From Schistosoma haematobium (Eukaryota > Platyhelminthes > Trematoda > Strigeidida > Schistosomatidae), in NCBI RefSeq assembly GCF_000699445.3, contig NC_067200.1, positions 6,340,950-6,404,949 on the forward strand: a stretch of DNA of 64,000 nucleotides, read 5' to 3'. Numbering within the stretch: position 1 is the stretch's first letter; each line of letters begins with the position of its first letter. A program made the position numbers and the translations under genes. The notes beneath the pieces were generated by a model. The model worked only from the letters and a program-made list of their open reading frames with translations, did no database searches and was not told the origin of the DNA. This document shows positions 1 through 10,187 of the stretch, piece by piece.

Positions 1-330
1 TGCAAATTAAGCATTTACTTAGTGATTGTTAGATTTTCATAACAAGTCCTGTTATTTTGTGTCAAATTCATTCGATTGTCCCCACTGGTGTTTGTGTTCA
101 CTACAGTAGTAATAATAAATAGGAACAAAACAAAATGAAGTACATAATTGACAAAATTTATCGATTTATTTATATTACATCAGAAATAGATTTTTTTTAT
201 AATTCAAGAATTCTACTGAATATTGAACAGAATGTGGTAACTTACTATTTCTTTTATTACATAAGACAGTCATTTGATTGTTCTTAATCAACGGAAATTC
301 CAAACTATAATTATTTTTAGACAAAAAAAT

Positions 331-560
331 TAATATATCAGGATGGGCGACCTATTTTCCTTCACGAGGATTATTAGGAGTAAGTAAGCAAGTAAGTAAG
401 TAAGGAAGGGACGGAGGAGGTCAATGAGTAAGTAAATAAGTAAAGTAGTCAAGTAAGTAAAGTAAGCAAGTAAGTAGGTAAGCAAGCAAGAAAGTAAGTA
501 AGTAAAGGAAGAAAGGAAGGAAGGTAGTAAGTAAATTAGGGAGTACGTAAGTAAAAAGCA
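331..560. repeat. GTAA-type imperfect simple repeat
   Basis: Imperfect tandem GTAA and GGAA units (AAGTAAGTAAG with GGAAGG interruptions) run for about 200 bp. The same GTAA unit forms the short tail of the RTE copies in this window, so this may be an expanded retroelement tail. No coding remnant was recognised directly upstream. Confidence 0.6.
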
Positions 561-769
561 CAGCAGACGCTTGTATAATTATTTAGAAAGAAATCAGTAT
601 TTAAGTTAAACATAGGAGATTGTAATCAGAATGAATTGAAGAATGAATGTTTAATTATCATACTATTTACTTCTATTGCTGAAGAAGTTGAAGGTTAACT
701 ACTGAATTTTTCTAATGGTTAATCTTGTTAGTTTTTATGACTTTTGTAAATTGTACAAGCAAGTGAATA

Positions 770-925
770 TCAGGACTCAGTATTTAAGTGAATAACACGA
801 TGGTGTTTTTAAGCGAACGGTACTGGGTTCGAGTCTGAGAAGTAGGTACATCCAGCTGACGAATCCCAAAAAGAACGAACTGTGCGTCCTAGATTCCACT
901 GCTAACCACTATCCATCTTTCCTTA
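770..925 (+). repeat. Sm-alpha-like SINE, hammerhead arm (degenerate)
   Basis: It contains a pol III B-box-like GGTTCGAGTCT, then a hammerhead-like CTGACGA core and the CCTAGATTCCACTGC arm, ending in CCACTATCCATC. GAAA is mutated to GAAC and stem II is weak, so the ribozyme is probably inactive. Confidence 0.65.
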
Positions 926-1861
926 TAATGCTTGTGAATTAAGACGATATCCAGGTAAGCACGTATGCCAATAAGTGACTGATCAAATGCAGTCCTAAAC
1001 ATCATTGGAAAGATTCAAGTAAACAAAGCGGAGTGAATTTTCTACAAAGTGCATTATTTTGAATGTACTTATCGTATTCAGTCTGTCGTATATCAAGTCA
1101 ACTGGGAAGTTAATAAATGAAAAATTCTATTTTCTTTTTACTGTTATAGGTTAGTGAAAATTTACTAAATGAAATATGTAGGTTACTATAGTAATAACAG
1201 TAAAATCTGAGAACCGTACAGCAAATACTTCATTTGCAAAATATCAATCAATCGTTTTACATTTCATTGTTCTTTCGTTTTCACGCCAATCACTCTCTGT
1301 TTTTATTTACGTTTCTTCGATCTTCTTAACCTTCAGCCTTCAGGTATTTCACTATCGATTGATGATATATACTACTTATATCTGTCGATATCAGTAGCAC
1401 ACTCGGCATTATTGTTAGGCAAATTAATTATCTGAATGAATTTTACTTTTTAATACTATATTTAATCTATGACTAGTTCTAATTGTGATTAAATTATTTG
1501 TGAATTTCATTCAAACACAAAATATACTTGTTTTCAGATTTGTAAACTTTCATCTTACGTTACTTAAAGATACTTGAATATGTCAACCACAAGGAGAATA
1601 GAACTGTTGAGAATATCTGTTGGTTTATTTGGATAATTTTATACAACTATAAAATGATTAGTGGTTATCGACAGTGCACTCCATTCAATTTAGATGTTCA
1701 TGTTGGTTATCACTTTTTGACAATACTTACTTATAATATTAAGGTAAATAATACTTTCTGTAAGATTCGAACCTGAATTATTCAACTTTACAAACTGAGC
1801 TATTATTATTGAGCTATTTAGACCGATATATTTACATTTCTACAGTAATTTGGATGACTCT

Positions 1862-2388
1862 CCCGGTCTCCCACATTGTACGAGCATTCCATGTACATAA
1901 ATAAATGGTTGCTCTGGTTGTCAAAAGGGTCATCAGCCTCGTGACTTTCATCATGAGACATCATAACTCTTCTAATTGAAGAACTTCTAACTTCCATGAC
2001 AGTTTAAATGGTTTGAATTATTTCTGCGGTATGGAGTCTTTAAACCCATTCCCAACCCTCCTCTTTTATCTGGGCTTGGAGCCGGTAGGAGCTCCAGAGG
2101 GGATTCCAGCTCCCGCCACTCTCAAGAAAATGCACTGGAAGTGGATATAGCACACGCTGGGGAAAACACGCAACTGCTTCACAGGGCTGCCCTCACATGG
2201 AATCCCGAAGGCTTAGCGAGAAGAGGAAGATCAAAGAACGTATTACGCCAAGAAATGGAGACAGACACGAGAACAATAAACCAAAATTGGCTGAAACTAG
2301 AAAGGAAGACCCAGGACAGACTGGGTTGGAGAATGCTGGTGGGAAGCCCATACTCCATTGGGAGTAACAGGCGTAAGTAAGTAAGTAA
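1862..2388 (+). mobile_element. RTE retrotransposon copy with 5' inversion
   Basis: From 1862 to about 2125 the sequence is the reverse complement of the 5' region of the RTE element at 22900. From about 2130 to 2388 it is the 3' end in plus orientation, with the conserved C-terminus ([32 protein letters not shown]) and a GTAAGTAAGTAA tail. Such an inverted 5' part is the usual outcome of twin priming. The central coding region is absent. Confidence 0.75.
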
Positions 2389-2639
2389 TTCAGACCAATG
2401 TCTAACTTCTGTACGACTGAAACATTTTTAATCCGTTGGTCATTAAGCAGTGGCCAATGTGATCAATTTTATCTAGTGGTTTTTTTAGTGTTAATTAAAT
2501 CTTATCAGTTAAGTTGTAATGTTCTCATTAGTCTAAGTGAGTCTATCCTAGTGAATTATGTTCGCGTAACCGAAATCGGTCGGTAAGAAACACTGGTGCG
2601 AGGTTTTATGTTGATTTTCATAAGTAATTAAGTATATAT

Positions 2640-2830
2640 GATTAGACAAACATGGCATTTGTCCCTACTAAGTTCCTACTAAATAATAACTCCGCCTTGA
2701 TCCCCTCAAGGGCCACTGCCGGTCTCAAGCCCGGATAAAAGGGGAGGGTTGGGCATGAGGTTAGCGACCCCATCCAGTAGAAAACTAACTCTCTAGAAAA
2801 CGCTAACCAGAAGTAATCAGTCATCATAAA
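2640..2830 (+). mobile_element. RTE 5' region fragment
   Basis: It matches the 5' leader of the RTE at 22900-23050: GGCCACTGCCGGTC, CCCGGATAAA, GGAGGGTTG and GTAGAAAACTAACTC occur in the same order. Nothing downstream of the leader is retained. Confidence 0.65.
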
Positions 2831-4019
2831 GAAAGCTTGTTTCTTGATAAGGTTCTTATTCTAGGTAACATTCAACAAATAGATCATGTTAAAGTGATCT
2901 TTTTCAAATTATTTTCCTAAGCAATAAATTTATAAGTTTAAAAAAATAAATGTTGATTTTTATTGGTTTATACGTTTGTTCAATAAAGGAGAACATGACT
3001 GTTTACGTGTCATATTCTCGTAAAATTTTCTTTTTATTTAATCGGTGATTACATGAGGAAATGTTTTGGTCAATGTATATATTATCCCGACTAAACATGG
3101 AAAAATACTAATATTTGGTACAGTACATATGAATATTTCATAGTTTGGATTATGTACATACTTTGGTTAGACAATTATTAAAAGCCAGAATACTGTTAAC
3201 AGCTGTCTTGTCTCACTGTACGACTCATCAATAATGCATATCCACAACTTCATTGAGATCGAACCCGTCCGTCTCACAACAAAATAATTAAGTTCGTATC
3301 CATACATATATATATATGAATATTCCTTCCTCTCATCATTTATAAAAATCATTTATATCAATCCATAATGTTGATTTCCAAACACAATCATACATGTTTA
3401 GACTATTTTTGTCCAGGATGATTGAATAAACATGTACACATGTATGAAAAAACGTATATGCACGCATTTTCTACTTCTTTAGAGCATTGTGGAGGTGGCA
3501 AAGTGGAGGGGGACAGTAATTTATAGTCATCTTATAAAAAATGTCAGCGAATAAGTGTTTTCATAAAGAACGTTTGTCATAGATATGCTTTCAGAGATAA
3601 CACTCTTATCGGTTGAGTTTCCAGGGATTAATCTTTTACTAGGAGATTTACTTGTTGACTTCTAATATGCATTTAATATGAATCTTTTTGGTGAAGACGC
3701 TGACAAAATATAGAGTCTTCTGACCACTTTAAGCATCCGTGCAAGCAAGACAGGTAACTAGGTATACGGATAATAAATAATAATGATTAAAACCTGTTTT
3801 TGAGGTGTAAATTCATAAAAGTCGTACAAAAATGTAAAATGGTAGAGTCAATTACAAAGAAAACACTGAACATATACATATCGAACAGTATCAGGGATAT
3901 GACAAAGTGAATCAATATGAAGGGTTAGTTATTTTTACATAAAACTTAGTGAAATTTAATTATCAAATGGGTCTTAAGTAGCCAGCTTTAAAGTGAAATA
4001 TTATTTCATTGTAATCATG

Positions 4020-4160
4020 AAGTGATCATGGTTAGACAACCACTGAAATCCTGGAAGCACTAGACGGTCGTTTTGTCCTAGTACTGGACTCCTTAGTATT
4101 GTCTAACATTGACCGGTTTGTCATCATAATGTAATTCAATAACCTTCAAAACCTTACATG
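4020..4160 (-). repeat. Hammerhead SINE (family B), partial
   Basis: Reverse-strand arm with AGACAACCACTG, CCTGGAAGCACTAGACGG and TTTTGTCCTAGTACTGGACTCC. It ends near TTCAATAACCT. The tRNA-like part is missing. Confidence 0.55.
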
Positions 4161-4194
4161 GACAAGTATCATGTGCCCACTAGTGACTAGCTAT

Positions 4195-5335
4195 GACTGT
4201 TCTTTCTCCTCTTGTTTTCTCTTTTTTTCTGGATGATTTGCCATCTTCAACAGAAAACACTTTTGTGAAATATTTGGACGATATCACTGTATAAATACCG
4301 ATTTCTGCCTCTTTACATCACCTTAAAATGATTGCGTCCTTATTTCTTATTGAGCGATATTCCTTTGTTCATGGTCTCACACTTAATCTAAGTATCAAAC
4401 TGTTAACTTTGGCTTGAGAAATAAACAGCCCTTAAACACTATGTTGGAATCACGTAAAGCTTGTACTATTGAAGATTCTTTAATAAAAACACTGTCAAAG
4501 ATCATTTATCTTGGTGTAAGTATTTGCTCTTATTTCTCTTTGTCTTCTCATGTTTCATTGTTATTGAAGAAAGGTTTCCATTTGACTTTCTACATGCTTG
4601 CTGCATGCTTTTGTGATTACTGGGCGTTTGCTTCTACGATTTGTTAATTCTTGAATATTAACTATTATTCTTCTTTACTGTTCTCTGTTATTCTCTCACA
4701 GGCCTGTAGTGACTTACTTTTATCAATAGAACGCGGTTGGTATAATAGAAACAATTACTGTCATAACCAGTTGTACCAGGGATTGTTTTACGGTACTTTT
4801 TTGTTTAACTGTACTAAGAATATACATTCTTCCGTTGATTGTGACCTTGGACGAACTTAATTTCGCTCAGTAGTTCCACTTGCACTCCCTTGACACGATC
4901 TCGGTATTCTTTCCACACCACGAGATCGCCAACAAATATATCTTGCTACAACCTTCAATCGCCTTCTGATTTCTGGTTTAGTCGGAGGTTTAGCCTGTTC
5001 TGGTATGCAATCTTCTTGTAGTGGTGATCATAGGCAAACGAGACTTGGCGCCACATGAAAGGCCTTTGAGAACAGAATCTGTCGTACTCTGGAGAGTGCT
5101 AAAGTCAGTTATCAGGGTGCTTAGTAAATCTTTCAAGGTTATAGATAGACAACTAAAATCTTGCATATTCGTGCAATGTGTTATCTTGTCAGATACTAAC
5201 AATCCACTTCATTTACTTCTTTCTACTGGTATATCTTCCGGTAAAACGAGACGACAATACATTAAGATCCATGTCCGCAAGTAAAGATATAAAAGCTCTC
5301 CAATACTTTATCTAGCAAATAGACTATGTGACGAA
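4195..5335 (+). pseudogene. CR1/Jockey-like non-LTR reverse transcriptase relic
   Basis: Frames around 4230-4700 read FLDDLPSSTENTFVKYLDDI (the YLDD form of RT motif C) and then LGVSICSYFSLSSHVSLLLK. After the solo LTR at 4705-5060 the C-terminal part continues with RPLRTESVVLW, HLLLSTGISSGKTRRQY and LYLANRLCDEQVV. Removing the LTR and one copy of GGCC restores SHRPLRTES across the junction. Stops and frameshifts make it a dead copy. The clade is assigned by pattern only. Confidence 0.65.
4705..5060 (+). mobile_element. Solo LTR, 356 bp, 4-bp target duplication
   Basis: It begins TGTAGTGACTTAC and ends GGCGCCACATGAAA, bounded by GGCC at 4701-4704 and 5061-5064. It matches the LTR at 51448-51803 along its whole length. 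The right end has lost the CACTACA terminus. It lies inside the CR1-like reverse transcriptase relic. No internal retrotransposon coding sequence is next to it. Confidence 0.75.
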
Positions 5336-5474
5336 CAGGTTGTTAGAACTGACCTAGTCAGTGTTTCTAATAACAAACTTGTTTAGATTCTAATCTTATT
5401 AAAAAACGTTTCATTTAATTCTAGCTAGTTTATTTACTGAACGTACTCAAAATATTTTGTGCCGAGAATTTGAC

Positions 5475-5760
5475 ATAATAATAATAGGAGATTTCTGAAG
5501 TTCTAATGAGAATCTGTGACTGGTGCAGTTCAACCGTGTCTAGTATCAGACAGTTACCCACCGAAGACAGTGGCAGATGGTCACAGAAAGTCATAGATTG
5601 ATTGAAATTAGACATTAACACTGCCGGATACCGGCCGTCCCAGCAGTCTAGAGATAAGGCATTTGCACGCGAGACAATATGGTGGATTTTATTCCTGTAA
5701 GCAAAATCGTGGATGTGCGCTGCTGAAGCGTGACCATTTACTGCCTTCAGGACATCTATT
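5475..5760 (+). repeat. Hammerhead SINE (family B), divergent copy
   Basis: Shares GTTCTAATGAGAA, GCAGTTCAACC, TTGAAATTAGACATTAACAC, the tRNA-like box region and TGTGCGCTGCTGAAG with better copies at 8.2, 40.6 and 55 kb. The hammerhead core is broken. Confidence 0.55.
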
Positions 5761-5764
5761 TTTT

Positions 5765-8200
5765 GTTTAGCTTATATCAATTCGTGATTTTAATAAAATT
5801 CGACAATTTACACAAGCTTATATCGTTAAATATTACCTGTTGATTCATTTGTATCGATCGAGATTAGGACATTGAACAGCCGTTTCATCCTATTATGGGA
5901 TTCGTCAGGCGTGCATAGGATTTTAACAATCTGCACAAAAACCTTCATACTAACAATAATGTTGTGTTCACTAGTAACGAACTTTGAGATCCAATTCCTG
6001 TCACCCTAATGAGAAGCCATGTTAATCAAGTTCTGACTGTGGCCAGTCGATTTCAAATATACCTTAGAAGCCCGAATATTTTAGCGGTAGCGCGTTTTTG
6101 CCCACGAAACTATATGATGTGGTTTCAAATCCTGTGACGACTATATATTTCACATTAGTACGTTGAGTTTATAAGAATAATTCATTTTTCAGACAAGAAA
6201 GTTCATAGATGCAAATATCTTTACTTCTATGTGTTTTGAAAGTCATGAAATAGGTTTTTAATTATTTTTCAAAAGATAATCTTTTCTGATTATTATTTCT
6301 CCTTCTTTCTCTCTGTTCTTCATCAAGTTGAAAGTATAAGTTTTTCTCAATAGTTGAGGATGCTTCAAAATTAATTAGATATTCAGGGGTTTACATAATT
6401 TAATTATATTTGAATAATTGATATAATCCATTACATATATAAGATCAGGTCACATTTTATGTTGATCATTCAATATACCTTATTTTCTCCAGATCGATTT
6501 TATGAAGCATAACGTAATAATTTAGGTTGTGGTGTGTGCTACTTATATTGATGTAAGTAGTATATGACGCGAGTTAAAAACGTAATGTCTGGCAGCAGAA
6601 GATGGGGAAGATCAAGAAAGGAAGAATAGGAACACAATGCAATTTGTAAGAAACGCATGAACAATGAAATGTGAGACAATGGATTGATGATTGCAACAGG
6701 AACGGTCCGGTTTGATAGGATGGATTAATATTTTGCAAACTGACGATTTATTATATGGGTTTTTTTATTTTGCTAAGTAACTCTGTAATTTTATGCTAAA
6801 TAAGATTGGATTGTCCCCACCCGTGCTCTGTTTACAACAGGTTACCATAAATATTGTTTTTTCTTCCAATTAATGGGAACAAGGAGTCATTCAACACAGT
6901 TTAGTATTTCAGCTATCCAAACTTAATCGTTTCCTGTAAAAATATGAGCTTCTAACACAAACAATCAAATAGTAAAATGTCTATTATTATAATCAGATAT
7001 AAGTTTGTAATGTCAATAAACTCTTACCCCTATTCAACAAGGAACTTAGAGTTTTCATCAACTTCTATTTGCTTTGAAAATAGTGTTAATCATGAACTGG
7101 TGTTCATTGAGAAATCTTTGTAAATCAAGATATCACTGACACACACCTATTTTATCCTAGGCTTGAATTGCTCAACTAAGACCACTACAAAAATAAAACC
7201 GTGAACCTTCAAATCAATCAGTTAACATATTACTTTCAGATCAATGTAAAAATTCCTATTTCTTAATTTCTTCTACATTAAATAACGACTGAAGTTTTCA
7301 GATTCAATCTTAGACAGTGTTCTATGCGTGCTTTGTTAAGAGGTCAGTCAACATCCCTTAATTTAAAATCACACCTCAACTATAAACAATCTATAATGAA
7401 TATCATCTTGAGAATTGAACCAACCTCCAGATAATCCATTCCATTATATTATATTGTTTAAAAGTATTAAAAAACCTTATAGCTTATTGTTCAAATGGAT
7501 AAAAACATTCTTTTCAGTAGTAAGTAACCATCATGATTTTTTTTCTTTTTCTATTAACAATGACAAATGAATGTGAGTATAAAGCAAGATATAAGCAAAA
7601 TGCAAGATTAAAATCAGACAAATTATTAAATACTACTTATGTACCTACACAATAGTCAAACATAAACTTAAAAAGAACTTTGAAAAGTCAAATGTAACTT
7701 GAACAAATCATTGAAAAACAAACAAATTAAACAGTTGACAATAAACAATCAATAATACTGATGACATGACAAACAATTAGATAGACGGACAGATAGATAA
7801 ACAAACAAACAACAAAACATAGATTTACCATGATTGTAATCATAGAGAAAAAGGGGATTAATGTGATTACGTAATAATAAGCAATTTATAAATTGTTGCC
7901 TGTTTCAGATAAATGAAATAATGAAAGAAATATTATTAATCAATATTTATGTAACAATGATCAAATCTTGGATTATTTAATTGATATTATTATTATTCAT
8001 TGTGGTACTTCATTAGGACTAGTGGTTTCAAAGAAGTGTTGAGAATTTTTCTGAATTATTTTGACTAGATCTATGAAATGAGGCAAGAAGAAAAAAAAAC
8101 AATGGAGATTGTAGTAATCTATCATTAATATAGATATTAAAAGTATTCCTGAGTATAACCAGATAGGCGTTTTGTGGATATAATTAGTAATCTATTAGTT
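5765..8200. other. AT-rich intergenic stretch
   Basis: No supported coding exon. A diverged dispersed repeat (family E) lies at 6530-6700. The rest is AT-rich unique-looking DNA with many stops in all frames; nothing else was recognised. Confidence 0.6.
6530..6700 (+). repeat. Dispersed repeat family E
   Basis: GCTACTTATATTGATGTAAGTAGTAT, then GTCTGGCAGCAGAAG and an AAG-rich tail. Similar ordered blocks occur at 13885-14075 and 39045-39215. About 170 bp, non-coding, class unknown. Confidence 0.45.
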
Positions 8201-8202
8201 GA

Positions 8203-8595
8203 ATTCATGAGTCAATTGAAGTTGGATCATCATGGAAAATCTGGAAGAACTGGACGGCCGTTTCGTCCTGGGTATTTCATGGAGTTCTAGTGAGAAGCAA
8301 CGACCAGTTGAGTTCAACCGGGTCTCTTCTGAGATAGTAACCCAATGATGAAATTGGTGGAAGGTGGCTCAGCTTCATAGATTGGTTGAAGTTAGACATT
8401 AACACCGTTGGATACCGACTAAATGGTCTAGAGGTTAGGGTCTCGCGTGCGAGACTGAGGGGTCCTGGGTTCGAATCACGAGAGGTAGGATCGTCGATTC
8501 GCACGGCTGAGGAGTCCCGTACTAGCACGAAACAGTCGTCCAGTGTATCCAGGTTTTCCATGGTGATTTAGCATCAATTGACTCATGAATTCAAC
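8203..8595 (+). repeat. Hammerhead SINE (family B), inverted-ended full copy
   Basis: Both ends carry the same arm in opposite orientation: TTCATGAGTCAATTGAAG then CCATGGAAAATCTGG at the left, and the reverse complement at 8545-8590. Between them are GGTTGAAGTTAGACATTAAC, a tRNA-like region with TGGTCTAGAGGTTAGGG, and a B box GGTTCGAATC. A hammerhead core follows at about 8506. It is one of the best-preserved copies. Confidence 0.75.
8500..8546 (+). ncRNA. Hammerhead ribozyme motif, family B
   Basis: Core CTGAGGA (fits CUGANGA), stem II GTCC/GCAC around CGTACTA with one mismatch, GAAA, short stem III ACAG/TCGT-like, cleavage-site GTC, then CAGTG. Stem I pairing with the upstream arm is weakened by CACGG in place of GCACTG, so activity is doubtful. 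Confidence 0.55.
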
Positions 8596-9424
8596 TATTA
8601 TATTCCTTAATAGTTCTATTCATTCTAATTATGTGCTCTTCAGCAGTTCTAGTTTACAACCTCACAGTCGGTGATCAAACCCAAAACCTATAAGTCTCAT
8701 GATGAATGTTTAAACTTTAGAGTATTGAGCTAGCATTTAGTGGTTGACATTACCAACTTAACTCATTTCATGACGATTTATATCCATCTCCCAACGTCAA
8801 GGTTCGAGCACCAGTTAAAGCAAAAAATGCCCCTATACAATATCTTACGCATTAATAAATTTGAATAAAAAAGTCAGGTCTGATTGACAGGAATTGGAAA
8901 CGGTAAACACTGGATAAAGATCTTCCCCATTTAAAGAATTCATATTTGTCACAAAACATGAATATAGTTGATTCTGATCATTTGAGCTTGAAATCTTAAA
9001 ACGAAACCTCTATCAAGTGTTTTGTTTTCAGTTCTCAACAGTTTTCACCTCATATCACCATCAAAATATCTGTTTTTCTTTCTAAATCTACCTTAATTTT
9101 AAATTGCACAAACTTACTTCACATTGGTGTAGGGTAAAAATCTTATCATCGATTAAAAAGTTGGATTCGACTTGCTAGAAAGTCAATTAAATCAGATAAT
9201 GTGGTCCATCTTTCATGAACGAATAGAAAACTAAATTAAACATGGGGTATTTATCATTTCCACCTAAAATATAATTGCAATTTCTATGATTCGACCTTCG
9301 AAAGAGATATCATCTATCTGTCTATCCATCCATATGTCAGTTGATGCACGTAACTAGTTAGTATCGAATGTCCAAAATAATATAAACTCCCTGCTGCAAA
9401 CATCCAGATCTTGAATACAAGTTT

Positions 9425-10025
9425 CTAAATGTTCAGTGGTTCAGTAGTCAAGTGCTCGTCAATTACGAGGGTAGTCCGCGTTCGACTCCCAGCAGGCGCG
9501 CGTCGCTTGCCTCTAGATGCCCTGGTATGGCCGGGGGTGAGGAAAGTCAGCCTTCCGTTTCGAAATGTTCTCACATGGCCACATATATATAGCCACTATC
9601 AGGGAAGTACTACTCACTGCCCTCTCTTAGCGGCGTGTTTTAACCACGAAATTGAAGGAATGGAAAGCGAATGACTGGCACTTCAACTGAGTTTGTGAGT
9701 ACGGGTGGTCGACCTAGGGGAGTTGGAAAACCCTGATTCCAAACCAATGGTGCATATGGGCTCTAGGATCCTGAAGGAACAAATGGTGTATGAACCTATT
9801 GTTGGTCACTGGATACCAAGGGACTGCGTCTCCTTATATTGCTCCATTGCCTTGTGGGTTAGACCTGTGGGTCAAAAGCTCGGGGTGTGACCCCTTAGGA
9901 AAACTGTCTGTTTCGGTTTGGGCGCTTGAGCAGTATTCCATTCTTAACACAAATCGAATGATTAATGTAGCGCATATGTATTTGGTGATTCCTTGTACAA
10001 ATGTTTATATGTCTAAATAAATTTG
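9425..10025 (+). repeat. Dispersed 600-bp repeat (family C), full-length-looking
   Basis: Starts with a tRNA-like head (GTGGTTCAGTAGTCAAGTG with GCGTTCGACTCCC), then blocks GGGGAGTTGGAAAACCCTG, TTCCAAACCAATGG and TTAGACCTGTGGGTCAAA. It ends ATGTTTATATGTCTAAATAAA. Other copies are at 26675, 36215, 38385 (minus) and 61675. It is SINE-like; short frames inside it are not genes. Its right end lies about 60 bp beyond the stop of the KIAA0513-like gene, in antisense orientation. Confidence 0.65.
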
Positions 10026-10068
10026 AATAGTCACGTTAAATACACAATGAAAAATCAAAATTATGTAA

Positions 10069-10074
10069 TTTATT
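10069..10074 (-). terminator. Candidate polyadenylation signal AATAAA
   Basis: AATAAA lies about 14 nt downstream of the TAG stop of the KIAA0513-like gene, inside an AT-rich run. If used, the 3' UTR would be very short. It is the first such hexamer on this strand after the stop; no transcript evidence is available. Confidence 0.4.
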
Positions 10075-10087
10075 ATTGTTTTATAGA

Positions 10088-10187
10088 CTAACCATTCGGT
10101 AAATTGGTTGCACTGGCTTGTTTACGTAGAAAGTCCATACATAATTCTTGTCCCATTCCTAAAGTATACATACGCCATAGAAATTTG
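10088..10187 (-). CDS. KIAA0513-like gene, terminal exon 7
   Basis: 100 coding nt after CTTTTTAG. It completes a Ser codon, then encodes KFLWRMYTLGMGQELCMDFL and RKQASATNLPNG, then TAG. The Cys-x-Asp-Phe-Leu-x-Lys-Gln-Ala motif matches the C-terminal part of KIAA0513. The human protein continues for about 25 further residues that are absent here. Confidence 0.85.
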
